DNA from: an uncultured Alphaproteobacteria bacterium
Lineage (GTDB): Bacteria > Pseudomonadota > Alphaproteobacteria > Rs-D84
Length of the DNA: 64,000 bases
Assembly: GCA_934276735.1 (NCBI GenBank)
Contig: CAKQTG010000001.1
Location: 186,001 to 250,000 of the forward strand
Direction of reading: 5' to 3'
Shown: piece after piece, positions 43,416 through 52,472 of the stretch
Numbering within the stretch: position 1 is the stretch's first letter
How the letters are laid out: every line of letters begins with the position of its first letter
Notes under the pieces: generated by a model
Told to the model about the DNA's origin: nothing
Databases searched by the model: none
Seen by the model: the letters and a program-made list of their open reading frames with translations, nothing else
Position numbers and translations under genes: made by a program

Positions 43416-45410
43416 GTGAACAAAAAAAGTATATTTTCACTGGAAAGCAATTATGCCCCCATGGGGGACCAGCCCGCGGCTATATCTGAATTGGTGGCCG
43501 GTGTTCGTGATGGGCGACGTTCCCAGGTATTGCTGGGGGTGACGGGTTCTGGCAAAACGTTCACGATGGCAAATGTTATCGCAGAATTGTCGCGACCGGC
43601 GTTGATTATGGCACCGAATAAAATCTTGGCGGCGCAATTGTATACAGAAATGAAATCATTTTTTCCGCACAATCACGTTGAATACTTTGTGTCGTATTAT
43701 GATTATTACCAGCCAGAGGCATATATGCCAACTACCGATACATATATTGACAAGGATGCGTCTATCAATGAACAATTGGACCGTATGCGGCACAGTGCGA
43801 CGCGTGCTATGCTGGAAGAACGCGATGTTATTGTTGTATCGTCTGTATCGTCAATTTATGGTATGGGGTCACCAGAACAGTATTCTGGTATGAAACTGGT
43901 CTTGCGCACAGGTGACAAGATAGGCCAATCGGACGTCATGCGTGCCTTGGTGGATATTCAATATAAACGTAATGACATGGCGTTTGAACGTGGTAATTTT
44001 CGCGTCCGTGGCGATACGTTGGACGTGTTTCCGTCGCATTCTCAAGACCGTGCATGGAAACTGTCGTTTTGGGGCGATGAAATCGAAGAGATTTGGGAAT
44101 TTGATACACTGACAGGTGCAAAGTTGCATAAACTGGACAGAATTGCGATTTATCCAAATACGCATTATGCAACACCTATGCCCAGCGTGTTACAGGCAAT
44201 CACTCAAATCAGGACAGATTTAGAAGAACGTCTGAAATATTTTCATGAAAATATGAAGTATATAGAAGAACAGCGGCTGCGCGAAAGGGTGAATTTTGAC
44301 ATTGAAATGATGGAATCAACCGGGACGTGTCGTGGAATTGAAAACTATTCGCGTTACTTATCTGGGCGTGCGCCTGGTATGCCGCCACCAACACTGTTTG
44401 AATATCTGCCACGTGATGCCGTTTTATTTATTGACGAAAGTCACGTTACTGTGCCACAGATTTCGGCGATGTCACGTGGTGACCGCGCACGCAAAGAAAC
44501 GTTGTCACAGTATGGTTTCCGGCTGCCGGCATGTATTGATAACCGGCCGTTGACATTTGACGAGTGGGACGTGTTGCGGCCGCAAACGATATTTGTTTCG
44601 GCGACGCCAGCCGAATGGGAATTAAACCAATCTGGTGGCATCGTGGCCGAGCAGGTTATTCGTCCAACGGGACTGCTTGATCCAGTCTGTGATGTGCGCC
44701 CGACGGCAAACCAGGTTGATGATTTATTGGACCAGATAAAGAAAACATCGGGGCGTGTGTTGGTCACAACACTGACCAAGAAAATGGCCGAACAATTGAC
44801 CGATTACCTGAATGAAAATGGCGTGCGGGCCAAATATCTGCACAGCGATATTGAGACACTGGAACGTATTGAATTGTTGCGTGATTTGCGATTGGGTAAA
44901 TATGATGTCTTGGTTGGTATCAATTTGTTGCGCGAAGGGTTGGACGTGCCAGAATGTGAGTTGGTTGCGATTATGGATGCGGATAAAGAGGGTTTCTTGC
45001 GTTCAACGCGTTCACTGATTCAGACAATTGGTCGTGCGGCGCGTAATGCAAATGGTCGTGTGATTCTGTATGCTGATAAAATTACGGATTCAATGAATGC
45101 GGCGTTGACCGAAACGGCGCGTCGTCGGGAAAAGCAGATGGCATATAACACCGCACATGGCATTACACCAACTACTGTGTCCAAGGCTATATTTGCCCAG
45201 GTTGGCGACAAGACTGACAAAACAGACAAGGCGCGTCGGTTTGTATATGATAAATCGGGCGGCGTTATGGATGCAGACAGTATTCGCAAACAGATAAAAG
45301 ATTTGAACAAGAAAATGCGCACGGCGGCAGAAAATCTGGAATTTGAAGATGCGGCTGAATTGCGTGATGCAATCCATAAACTGGAAGATGATTTGTTATT
45401 AGTGGAGTAA
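43416..45410 (+). CDS. uvrB: Excinuclease ABC subunit B
   Basis: DNA damage-verifying helicase of nucleotide excision repair, 664 residues. P-loop LGVTGSGKTFTMANVI, the beta-hairpin region EYFVSYYDYYQPEAYMP, FIDESHVTVPQ (Walker B), QTIGRAARN (motif VI) and the C-terminal UVR domain (FEDAAELRDAIHKLEDDL) are present. GTG 43416 chosen; no strong ribosome binding site. The DUF559 gene begins 2 bases after the stop. Confidence 0.97.
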   Translation: MNKKSIFSLESNYAPMGDQPAAISELVAGVRDGRRSQVLLGVTGSGKTFTMANVIAELSRPALIMAPNKILAAQLYTEMKSFFPHNHVEYFVSYYDYYQPEAYMPTTDTYIDKDASINEQLDRMRHSATRAMLEERDVIVVSSVSSIYGMGSPEQYSGMKLVLRTGDKIGQSDVMRALVDIQYKRNDMAFERGNFRVRGDTLDVFPSHSQDRAWKLSFWGDEIEEIWEFDTLTGAKLHKLDRIAIYPNTHYATPMPSVLQAITQIRTDLEERLKYFHENMKYIEEQRLRERVNFDIEMMESTGTCRGIENYSRYLSGRAPGMPPPTLFEYLPRDAVLFIDESHVTVPQISAMSRGDRARKETLSQYGFRLPACIDNRPLTFDEWDVLRPQTIFVSATPAEWELNQSGGIVAEQVIRPTGLLDPVCDVRPTANQVDDLLDQIKKTSGRVLVTTLTKKMAEQLTDYLNENGVRAKYLHSDIETLERIELLRDLRLGKYDVLVGINLLREGLDVPECELVAIMDADKEGFLRSTRSLIQTIGRAARNANGRVILYADKITDSMNAALTETARRREKQMAYNTAHGITPTTVSKAIFAQVGDKTDKTDKARRFVYDKSGGVMDADSIRKQIKDLNKKMRTAAENLEFEDAAELRDAIHKLEDDLLLVE

Positions 45411-45412
45411 GT

Positions 45413-45913
45413 GTGAATAAAAAAATATTAAAAGAAAAGACCACCCCGGCCGTTGGCCACCCCTCCACCGGAGGGGAACTTGCTGTGTTCCCGTCGCGGA
45501 CCAAGTTCTCCTCCTGTGGAGGAGTACCTGCAGGGGGAGGTGGTCTTGCTAGCAAGTCTGTTGTTTCATTTAATTTGCCGTATAACAAAAAGTTAGTTCA
45601 GCGTGCCAAGGATTTACGAAAATCTGGCAGTCTGCCCGAAGCGTTGTTATGGCGTGAAATTAAATCAAAGAAAATAAATGGTCTGGATTTTGACCGGCAA
45701 AAAGTTATCGGGAATTACATCGTTGATTTCTTTTGTGCAAAAATAAAAACAGTCATAGAAATTGATGACAAGACGCACGAGTTAAAAGAGCGACATGATA
45801 CCATACGAAATAAATATTTACAGGATTTGGGACTGAGAATAATTCATATACCTGCAAAAGATGTGTTGAAAAATCCATCATCTGTGGCAGAATTGCTGAT
45901 AGGTATTTTATAG
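45413..45913 (+). CDS. DUF559 endonuclease-like protein with repeat-encoded N-terminus
   Basis: 166 residues. From about residue 52 it is a DUF559 (very-short-patch-repair-like) domain: LPEALLWREIKSKKINGLDFDRQK, IVDFFCAKIKTVIEID and DKTHELKERHDTIRNKYLQDLGLRIIHI give the P-x-E-x-x-LW, RQ, VDF, E-x-D and H motifs. Residues about 9-45 are coded by a REP-like inverted pair (45437-45547) and look like read-through of DNA repeats. GTG 45413 is the only plausible start. Close repeats occur at 29527-29770, so this gene may be the trans-acting partner. Confidence 0.85.
   Translation: MNKKILKEKTTPAVGHPSTGGELAVFPSRTKFSSCGGVPAGGGGLASKSVVSFNLPYNKKLVQRAKDLRKSGSLPEALLWREIKSKKINGLDFDRQKVIGNYIVDFFCAKIKTVIEIDDKTHELKERHDTIRNKYLQDLGLRIIHIPAKDVLKNPSSVAELLIGIL
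45437..45547. repeat. REP-like inverted pair within the DUF559 gene
   Basis: Direct unit 45437-45481 (AAGACCACCCC, then CCCCTCCACCGGAGGGG, then AACTT) and inverted unit 45503-45547 (AAGTTC, CTCCTGTGGAG, ... GGTGGTCTT) separated by 21 bp. The same arrangement is seen in the 29.5-kb element. Such doublets of inverted REP units are called REPINs. Confidence 0.85.
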
Positions 45914-45922
45914 GTAAAATAA

Positions 45923-46321
45923 ATGAAAGAATATTTGTTGAACAGTGTGGAAGAAACGCGCGACTGGGCGCGGGAATTTGCGAAAACCTTGCGTGCGCCG
46001 GTATGTGTGGCGTTGCACGGCGACCTGGGAATGGGCAAGAGTGAGATTGCCCGCACAATAATTCAGACCCTGCGTGGGGCGGATACTGTTGTGCCCAGTC
46101 CGACATTTACCATTGTGCAAAACTATGATGGAATATCACACTTTGACCTGTATCGCATAAATGATGCGTCAGAATTGGTGGAAATTGGGTTGCCATATGC
46201 AATTGCAAATGATATTACGTTGATAGAATGGCCCGATGTCGCAACGGATGTTTTGCCAACGGATACAATTCATATTTATCTGACAGAATACGGGGCAGGG
46301 CGCAGATTGGTTATAAAATAG
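45923..46321 (+). CDS. tsaE: tRNA threonylcarbamoyladenosine biosynthesis ATPase TsaE
   Basis: 132 residues with the P-loop GDLGMGKSEIARTI at about residues 32-45, VPSPTFTIVQNYDG and HFDLYRINDASELVEIG, all typical for TsaE, the ATPase needed for t6A modification of tRNAs reading ANN codons. It follows the DUF559 gene by 9 bp and its stop is the last coding base before the third c4-like region. Confidence 0.95.
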   Translation: MKEYLLNSVEETRDWAREFAKTLRAPVCVALHGDLGMGKSEIARTIIQTLRGADTVVPSPTFTIVQNYDGISHFDLYRINDASELVEIGLPYAIANDITLIEWPDVATDVLPTDTIHIYLTEYGAGRRLVIK

Positions 46322-46324
46322 GAA

Positions 46325-46460
46325 ATGTCGCCTATGGTAATCGTAGACATGGCGCGTAATAATAAAAATGCGTATGGAAACATTCGCACAAGAGCACACG
46401 CGCGGACTTTTGCATAAAGGTCCCGAACCACATCCCTAAGAAAGTGGATTCGTCAAGAAT
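46325..46460 (+). ncRNA. Orphan c4-like 3' element, copy C
   Basis: AAAGGTCCCGAACCACATCCC (46417-46437) followed by GTGGATTCG (46444-46452) can form CGAACCAC/GTGG-A-TTCG, matching the 3' ends of copies A and B. Upstream GCGCGT/ACGCGC and TGCG/CGCA pairs are possible. The TCGGGGAG 5' domain is absent, and no antirepressor or nuclease gene follows on the plus strand. It may be a degraded copy or a shorter relative. Confidence 0.4.
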
Positions 46461-46478
46461 TCATGAAACGCGGTGTTC

Positions 46479-46505
46479 AAAAAACGGGGCGTTTGCCCCG
46501 TTTTT
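46479..46505. terminator. Bidirectional terminator between copy C and ftsA-rpe
   Basis: AAAAAACGGGGC GTTT GCCCCGTTTTT, symmetrical, next to the rpe stop. Confidence 0.8.
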
Positions 46506-48273
46506 ATCGCTTTAATAAACTCTGAACTGCCAGGGGAAAATCCGGACTGCGTGCCAAATATGAGCCGCTGACCAATAAATCTGCGCCGGCGTCCCAGCAC
46601 ATTTGTGCTGTTTTATCATTTATTCCACCATCTACTGAAATTATAAATTTCAGTCCGTATTTTTTACGTGTTGCGGCCAAAACAGAAATCTTTTTCAGGC
46701 AATCTGTTTGGAATTCTTGGCCGGCGGCACCTGGGGCGACGGTCATAACCATAACTTCGTCCACATCACGCAGAATTGGCTTTAATATCGCAGGTGATGA
46801 TTCTGGGTTCAGGGCAACGCCTGCACGACGCCCTGCCGCGTGAACGCTGGCAATAGCCGCACGCAGACCAGACGTATTTGTTGACATGATAACCGTGTCG
46901 GCACCGGCGGCAACACTGTCGGTGGCCCAGACGGACGGACTCTCGGTCATCAGGTGTACGTGCAGGTGTGCGTCAGTGTGGGCACGTATCATCTTTAATT
47001 CTGGAATACCACCCGCCACGCGGTCAACATAGAATCCGTCCATAATATCAACGTGTATCATTGATATTCCGCCCGCACGAAACATTGAATATGTTGATGC
47101 ACGACGCATATTAAAACACAGTGTGCTGGGCATAATTGGAATAAAACGACGGCGGTGTGCTGGGCGTTTGCGGAACAGTTTTGTTATAAAAGCAATGCGA
47201 CGCTGTATACGATCACGACGCGCCAGGTACGCGCCACGATGAGTCGCCTCGGCATTCCAGACGTGCGCACATGCCGCCCGAACAATTGCGTCATTGGAAA
47301 TATATTCGGTCGGAATTGAAAATGTGTTTTCAATGAACTCGGTCGCCCCCTCGGCCAGTGCGCCACCACCGGTCAATATAATCTTGGTTGGGCGATATTT
47401 GATAATCGCGTCATGAGCCGCAGTCGTTATTTCGGCGGTAATATCAACGCATGCTGGCATAAATATATCGATGACATCGCCACGTGAAAATTCGTATGCG
47501 GTATCGGCGGGGGTAAATCTATCCATTTCTTTGGGGATAAAACTGGCTACTGCACGCTTTATCCGTTCAGCGTCATCAAAACCTATGTGCAATTTTGCAG
47601 AAATGTCGTTTGTTATTTTTGTTCCACCCAGTGGAATTTTATAGTGCCAGACTGGGCCACGGTCGGTCCAAATGGACGCTGATGAAAATTCCCCGCCCAG
47701 GTCAATGAACATGACTGTTTGTTTCTTTTGTCGCAATGTTGTATTCAGTAAAAATTGCGGGTCATAAAATGCACAGGGTGTGATATGGGCGCGACGCAGA
47801 AAACCCAATACTTCGTTCAATCGCGATTTCGTATAAAATATTGCGCCAAACGCCGATATCAGCTGTCGGTCGGTATAGCCAATTGGACTAATCATATTGC
47901 GTGCGGTTGGCGTATCGTATCGCAGTGGCACGATATGCATTGGAAAGTATCCGTCAGGCGCGTTTATCTGGGCAATCTGGGCACGGACATCGGCAGTTGT
48001 GATTTTGTGTTCGCCGCCCCAAGCGGTGCTTTTTGCAGTCATTTCAAAAATAGACGTGCCAAAATTCCCCGTGATATATGCGGTGTCAAAACTGGTTCCG
48101 ATTTGATGTTCCAGATCGTCAATTACATACCGCAGTGCAAACACGGTATCAAAACAATCCGATGTTGAAATTGCAGATTTTACAATCTTGGCCCCACGGA
48201 CACGGTGTGCCATTCCGCGCACACCGGTCGATCCAATGTCCAGACATAAAAAAGCCGAATCAAACAGGTTCAT
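46504..48273 (-). CDS. FtsA fused to ribulose-phosphate 3-epimerase
   Basis: 589 residues in one frame. Residues 1 to about 380 are FtsA, the actin-like divisome anchor (LCLDIGSTGVRGMAH, VMFIDLGGEFSSASIW, KIILTGGGALAEGA), ending with the amphipathic membrane-binding helix IAFITKLFRKR. After a short basic linker comes a ribulose-5-phosphate epimerase barrel: MPSTLCFNM, MIHVDIMDGFYVDRV, HVHLMTESP, MTVAPGAAGQEF and SVDGGINDKTA carry the metal and acid/base residues (HVDIMDG Asp, VDGG Asp). No stop divides them. Both parts look complete; ftsQ lies directly upstream, ftsZ does not follow. Confidence 0.85.
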   Translation of the reverse strand: MNLFDSAFLCLDIGSTGVRGMAHRVRGAKIVKSAISTSDCFDTVFALRYVIDDLEHQIGTSFDTAYITGNFGTSIFEMTAKSTAWGGEHKITTADVRAQIAQINAPDGYFPMHIVPLRYDTPTARNMISPIGYTDRQLISAFGAIFYTKSRLNEVLGFLRRAHITPCAFYDPQFLLNTTLRQKKQTVMFIDLGGEFSSASIWTDRGPVWHYKIPLGGTKITNDISAKLHIGFDDAERIKRAVASFIPKEMDRFTPADTAYEFSRGDVIDIFMPACVDITAEITTAAHDAIIKYRPTKIILTGGGALAEGATEFIENTFSIPTEYISNDAIVRAACAHVWNAEATHRGAYLARRDRIQRRIAFITKLFRKRPAHRRRFIPIMPSTLCFNMRRASTYSMFRAGGISMIHVDIMDGFYVDRVAGGIPELKMIRAHTDAHLHVHLMTESPSVWATDSVAAGADTVIMSTNTSGLRAAIASVHAAGRRAGVALNPESSPAILKPILRDVDEVMVMTVAPGAAGQEFQTDCLKKISVLAATRKKYGLKFIISVDGGINDKTAQMCWDAGADLLVSGSYLARSPDFPLAVQSLLKR

Positions 48274-48278
48274 TTCGT

Positions 48279-48959
48279 CTATTTTACCAATATTCGCGCC
48301 GTGTCGCGCATATCAATCGTTTTTATATCACGGGATAAAATTTTGTGATTTTTATCCAGAACAATCAATTGTGCAATTGCGTCATTGGGTGTCTTTTCAG
48401 GTAACATGACCGTAATTCCACCTGTTGTAACTAAATTCCAGCGACGATTTTCAATCCATTCCATGTAATCCAGGTCGCCAATCAAATTATGCGCCACGTC
48501 AGTTATTTCGCCAACTTCTGATGGTAATGGGCCACGAAATAATACTGTTCCGGATTTACGTTCGGTGTCCGGTTGGTTCACGATTGTGCCATCGGCCGAC
48601 AATGGAAAGTAATTCTGACCATCAGTCCACAGGGCAACGGCCCGGTATAACTTTACACGCACGACCAAATTGCCGTCGGCGCGGCGATTAACAGCCGATG
48701 CACGCACGCCCGGCACCGCACCAACGCGGGCGTTCAGTGCGTCCAGGTTAACGGAAAAAGTGTCTGTTCCTGGTGCAACTGCGGCGGCCGCGACCAGGGC
48801 GGATAAATCCTTGTCCCGGATATCCGCAGATATAGAAATATTGCGCACACGCGACAATGTTGTATGTCCCATTGTCGTCATGATAATTCGCACAGAAAAG
48901 TATATCGCCAGCAAAATTGCGACAATAAAATACAGCCAAAACCAGATTGTTCGTTTCAT
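48279..48959 (-). CDS. ftsQ: Cell division protein FtsQ
   Basis: 226 residues from ATG at complement(48957-48959): short cytoplasmic tail, membrane helix (about 5-26, FWLYFIVAILLAIYFSVRII) and a POTRA domain (RVRNISISADIRDKDLSALV) followed by the FtsQ beta domain. It recruits FtsB/FtsL in the divisome. The 5-bp gap to ftsA-rpe fits the ftsQ-ftsA order. The longer frame to 49022 passes through a terminator and is rejected. Confidence 0.88.
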   Translation of the reverse strand: MKRTIWFWLYFIVAILLAIYFSVRIIMTTMGHTTLSRVRNISISADIRDKDLSALVAAAAVAPGTDTFSVNLDALNARVGAVPGVRASAVNRRADGNLVVRVKLYRAVALWTDGQNYFPLSADGTIVNQPDTERKSGTVLFRGPLPSEVGEITDVAHNLIGDLDYMEWIENRRWNLVTTGGITVMLPEKTPNDAIAQLIVLDKNHKILSRDIKTIDMRDTARILVK

Positions 48960-48975
48960 GGCTATAATTATATCA

Positions 48976-49005
48976 CAAAAAGCCCCGCGATAAAAGCGGG
49001 GGTAA
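48976..49005 (-). terminator. Terminator between the lipoprotein gene and ftsQ
   Basis: Minus strand CCCCGC TTTTATC GCGGGG then CTTTTTG. TATAAT lies only about 7 bases before the ftsQ ATG, so ftsQ mRNA may be nearly leaderless. Confidence 0.65.
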
Positions 49006-49018
49006 ATAAAAATTAAAA

Positions 49019-49399
49019 TCAACTGGCGCGTAGCAAATAACCGCGTCTAAACATACACCTGCGGTATGCGCCGACAGTTTTAGATGTTGTATTTCGTGGC
49101 ACCGACATCAGGGCCCGCTGACCCGCGTCGGTATATTCATTGGATTGAAATGTCACCCACAGACCGTCCCAGTCCGGCATTTGGCCACTCTGGTTCGGGG
49201 CCAACAGTTTGGCAATACGGCTGCGTGGCATATATGACGGCTTGGTTATCCCCAGGCATGCCTTGTGGTCACGAACAAATTGTTCCATGGTGACGGATTC
49301 ATTTTCCCAATTCAAAACCGTGGCATCGTCAATGTTGCCACGATTTGGGGACGCACATGCCGCCAGTGCCATTATTAATGCCAGATATTTTATTCTCAT
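49019..49399 (-). CDS. Hypothetical lipoprotein
   Basis: 126 residues; MRIKYLALIMALAAC gives a lipobox with C15. The mature part is soluble with Cys at HKACLG and RRCMFRRGY and many charged residues; the ending AYRRCMFRRGYLL resembles a motif seen at the end of some alphaproteobacterial outer-membrane lipoproteins, but I cannot name a family. Confidence 0.65.
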   Translation of the reverse strand: MRIKYLALIMALAACASPNRGNIDDATVLNWENESVTMEQFVRDHKACLGITKPSYMPRSRIAKLLAPNQSGQMPDWDGLWVTFQSNEYTDAGQRALMSVPRNTTSKTVGAYRRCMFRRGYLLRAS

Positions 49400-49475
49400 G
49401 TTTTATATTATAATTTATTTGCCTTTGGGGGGCAATAGTTTTTATAATAGGCATAACAAGGAGAAAGAGAATATC

Positions 49476-49802
49476 ATGGCAATAACAGTTGCTAATTTTA
49501 TAAAGATGGCAAACTTCTATAACCAGATGGCAAAAATGATGTCAGCAATCTGTGTAGAAAAGGGTGGCATAGCGATGGAAAATTATGTCGGGCGTTTCTT
49601 TGCGGCCGATACGTTGGAATTCGTTGCCGAATACGGACGTCGCCTGGTGGCGCAGCGGCCCAGTGACCTGACACCGGAAATTGTTGGGGTGATTGAACGC
49701 TTTGAAGAAAGTTACAAACGGGTCAAGGATTTAACGACACCAACACAGAAACCAATTTATGAAATGACATTGGCAGAATTTGAAAAAATTATGAACATAT
49801 AA
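49476..49802 (+). CDS. Hypothetical soluble protein upstream of the secretin-like gene
   Basis: 108 residues from ATG 49476 (MAITVANFIKMANFYNQMAKM) behind AAGGAGAAAGAGA, a strong ribosome binding site. Helical, soluble. The longer frame from 49209 runs antisense to the lipoprotein gene and is unlikely. It is 25 bp before the PilN-like gene on the same strand. No family recognised. Confidence 0.65.
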   Translation: MAITVANFIKMANFYNQMAKMMSAICVEKGGIAMENYVGRFFAADTLEFVAEYGRRLVAQRPSDLTPEIVGVIERFEESYKRVKDLTTPTQKPIYEMTLAEFEKIMNI

Positions 49803-49827
49803 AAACGTGGCAAAGGAGATGTGGCGG

Positions 49828-51177
49828 ATGAAAACAATGAAAAAAATATTTGGTGGGGCCATGGCAATAACGCTGGTGGTGGCGTTGCTGGCGGCGTGCA
49901 CCCAGAAAAATGCCGCGACCGATATGCCCCAGTATGATACGGTGACGGTTGTAGATAACCTGGTCATTGATGAAAATTCGGTGCCGATTTTCCCGAAAAA
50001 GGCGGCACTGACCACAGATACAGCACGTCGCTTTTCCCTGGATTTGCCAAAGCGGTGCGAGGTAAATTGGGATAACCAGGCGGTTGTTTCCGTTGTTCCC
50101 GAAGAAAAAATTGAAATTATTCGTCTGAATACCGGTGACGCGTTGCCAGAATTACAGGTGTCGGACTATGAATTCAAGAAATTGACGGTAAAACGTGCAT
50201 TGGATAAATTGCTGGACGGAACAGATATATCGGTCATAGAAGACGAAGAAATGATTGAAACTGTATCTGGCTCAATCAATTCTGGTAAATTGTCTGATGC
50301 GGTTGAACTGATGGCCAAGATGGGGCGTGCGTATTATTCCTATGATGCCGACGCCGGCGAAATTCATTTGACGCATCGTGCAAAATGGTTGGTAAAAATG
50401 CCACACGACCAATCTATTATTATGGCGTTGATTGACGCAATGCGTGGCGCAGATGTGCGAAATCTGTTGGTGGACTGGAACGACAAGACGTTGGTGTTTG
50501 AAGGAAATTACCAGACCGAGCGCGAGGTTTCCAGAATCATTGCTGATGTCGCGTCCAAGAAATATATGCTGGCGTGGGACATTGATGTGTATCGCGTGTA
50601 CCCACGCACAGACAATCCGATTGTTTGGATGAATATGTTGCCGGCATTTGGGGACAAAAATATTAAAATGTCTATCCCAGGCGTGGTGGGGCGTGCGCTG
50701 GTTGTGGGACCGGAAATTAATACCAAGACGTTGCAAGAATTCTTGTCGCAACAGGCAAACGTAGTTTTGATATCCCAGGGTCAGTTTGTAATTCCAAACG
50801 GTTGGCAATCGCGTTTTGATATCGGGCAATGCAGCAAGGAAGAACGCCTGGAAACAGATTTGATTATTGGTGCAACGGGCAAGTATGGCGATTTTGGCGG
50901 CCGTGATAAAATTGATGCGAAAATCGTTTTGCGAACCAGTAATGGCGAATTGTCATCGTTTAACATTCCGTCAAGCATTGGTGATAACTATGTGATTATC
51001 GGTATTCCGACGCATTCGTTCGTGACAACACCTGAAACGCTGATATCACCGTTTGCAGAATTAGTTGTGTTTATGTCACCGCGTGTGATTTCCATTGTTG
51101 ATGCACACGCTGCACCAAGTGGCGCGTCTGCGCCACTGGTTGGTGACGCATTACGTAAATTTTTACGCCAAGAATAA
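49828..51177 (+). CDS. pilN: Secretin-like lipoprotein (PilN type)
   Basis: 449 residues from ATG 49828, preceded by AAAGGAGATG. Lipoprotein signal MKTMKKIFGGAMAITLVVALLAAC with C24. N-domain-like regions (FKKLTVKRALDKLLDGTDISV, and RAKWLVKMPHDQ) come before a C-terminal part with ELVVFMSPRVISI, which matches the secretin ending (ELVIFLTPRIV). IncI PilN is an outer-membrane secretin lipoprotein, so this is likely the pore for the pilus genes at 24.8-29.5 kb, lying 20 kb away. An earlier GTG 49807 would place seven residues before the signal. Confidence 0.72.
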   Translation: MKTMKKIFGGAMAITLVVALLAACTQKNAATDMPQYDTVTVVDNLVIDENSVPIFPKKAALTTDTARRFSLDLPKRCEVNWDNQAVVSVVPEEKIEIIRLNTGDALPELQVSDYEFKKLTVKRALDKLLDGTDISVIEDEEMIETVSGSINSGKLSDAVELMAKMGRAYYSYDADAGEIHLTHRAKWLVKMPHDQSIIMALIDAMRGADVRNLLVDWNDKTLVFEGNYQTEREVSRIIADVASKKYMLAWDIDVYRVYPRTDNPIVWMNMLPAFGDKNIKMSIPGVVGRALVVGPEINTKTLQEFLSQQANVVLISQGQFVIPNGWQSRFDIGQCSKEERLETDLIIGATGKYGDFGGRDKIDAKIVLRTSNGELSSFNIPSSIGDNYVIIGIPTHSFVTTPETLISPFAELVVFMSPRVISIVDAHAAPSGASAPLVGDALRKFLRQE

Positions 51178-51196
51178 AGCAAGGGATATTATTTAA

Positions 51197-52453
51197 ATGT
51201 TATTTTCAAGACTAGAAAGAAAAATCGCATTCAGATACCTGGCCGCAAAAAAGCGCGGATTCGGTTCTGTTATTTCATGGGTGTCGCTGATTGGCATTAC
51301 GCTGGGGGTTGCAACACTGATTGTTGTTATGTCAGTTATGGGCGGATTTCACGAAACGTTGTTATCGCGTATTGTTGGTATGAACGGTCACGTTGTTGTT
51401 TATCATCAGGACGGCGCAATCAGTGATTTTGATTATCTGATTGATAAAATGAAACAGAACAAGGTTGTGTCAGCAAATGCAACTGGTATCGTTCCTATTG
51501 CCGAGGGGCAGGTTATGGCCACTGCCGGTGGTAATAATACAGGGGCGATGGTGCGCGGAATTCGTATGACAGACCTGACTGCCAAGACCCAGGCAGGAAC
51601 AAAAATTTATGGCAAGAAATTATCCGAAATCCGTGATGGTGAATTGATTGCGGGGGCGTCACTGGCGCGCAGTCTGCGTATCGGTATGGGGGACAAGGTA
51701 TCGTTGGTATCTGCCAATGGGGCGACGCCAACACCATTTGGTTCAATGCCACGCATAATGTCATATCCGGTTATGTCATCGTTCTTTATGGGTATGTATG
51801 AATATGATTCTGGATATATATTTATGCCACTGGAAACCGCCCAGAAATATTTAAACATCGGTAATGCCGTAACGCATATTGATTTGTTCCTGCGCAATCC
51901 CGAAGATACGACCGCCGTGCGCGATGCGTTGGTGCGTCTGTTGCCAGATGGTTTTGTCGTGCGTGATTGGCGCGAATTAAATCGTGGCTTTGTCGGTGCG
52001 TTACAGGTTGAATCAAATGTGATGTTCTTGATTTTAATGCTGATTGTCATTGTGGCAGCATTTAATATTGTGTCGTCGTTGGTAATGCTGGTCAAGGACA
52101 AGAACAAGGATATAGCCGTCCTGCGCACGTTTGGGGTATCGCGTAAATCGATGATGAAAATATTTATTTTGTCTGGCACCAGTATCGGTGTTATTGGCGC
52201 GTTCTTTGGCACGGTGTTGGGTGTTATTGTCGCGATTTATATCGAGCCTATACGCCAGTTTTTCCAGTGGGCAACGGGGCGCGACCTGTTTCCGGCAGAA
52301 TTGTATTATCTGTCTGAACTGCCATCTAAATTGGTGCCGGGGACTGTGATTGGGATTGCGGTGCTGGCGATTGCATTGGCGTTTCTGGCGACAATTTATC
52401 CGGCATGGAAGGCTGCATCAACCGACCCGGTCGATGTGCTGCGAAATGAATAA
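51197..52453 (+). CDS. lolC: Lipoprotein-releasing system permease LolC/LolE
   Basis: 418 residues; FRYLAAKKRGFGSVISWVSLIGITLGVATLIVVMSVMGGF with helix about 24-46 is the usual start. A periplasmic domain follows (to about 265), then three helices around 275-295, 320-345 and 378-400 with the FtsX-type permease fold. It extracts lipoproteins from the inner membrane for delivery to LolA. lolD follows after 19 bp. Only one permease gene is seen here, as common in alphaproteobacteria. Confidence 0.93.
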   Translation: MLFSRLERKIAFRYLAAKKRGFGSVISWVSLIGITLGVATLIVVMSVMGGFHETLLSRIVGMNGHVVVYHQDGAISDFDYLIDKMKQNKVVSANATGIVPIAEGQVMATAGGNNTGAMVRGIRMTDLTAKTQAGTKIYGKKLSEIRDGELIAGASLARSLRIGMGDKVSLVSANGATPTPFGSMPRIMSYPVMSSFFMGMYEYDSGYIFMPLETAQKYLNIGNAVTHIDLFLRNPEDTTAVRDALVRLLPDGFVVRDWRELNRGFVGALQVESNVMFLILMLIVIVAAFNIVSSLVMLVKDKNKDIAVLRTFGVSRKSMMKIFILSGTSIGVIGAFFGTVLGVIVAIYIEPIRQFFQWATGRDLFPAELYYLSELPSKLVPGTVIGIAVLAIALAFLATIYPAWKAASTDPVDVLRNE

Positions 52454-52472
52454 TGGTGTGGGGGCAAATCAT

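Noticed and set aside
49209..49475. N-terminal extension of the 108-residue protein upstream of pilN
   Set aside because: It is antisense to the minus-strand lipoprotein gene, and the internal ATG at 49476 has a strong AAGGAG site.
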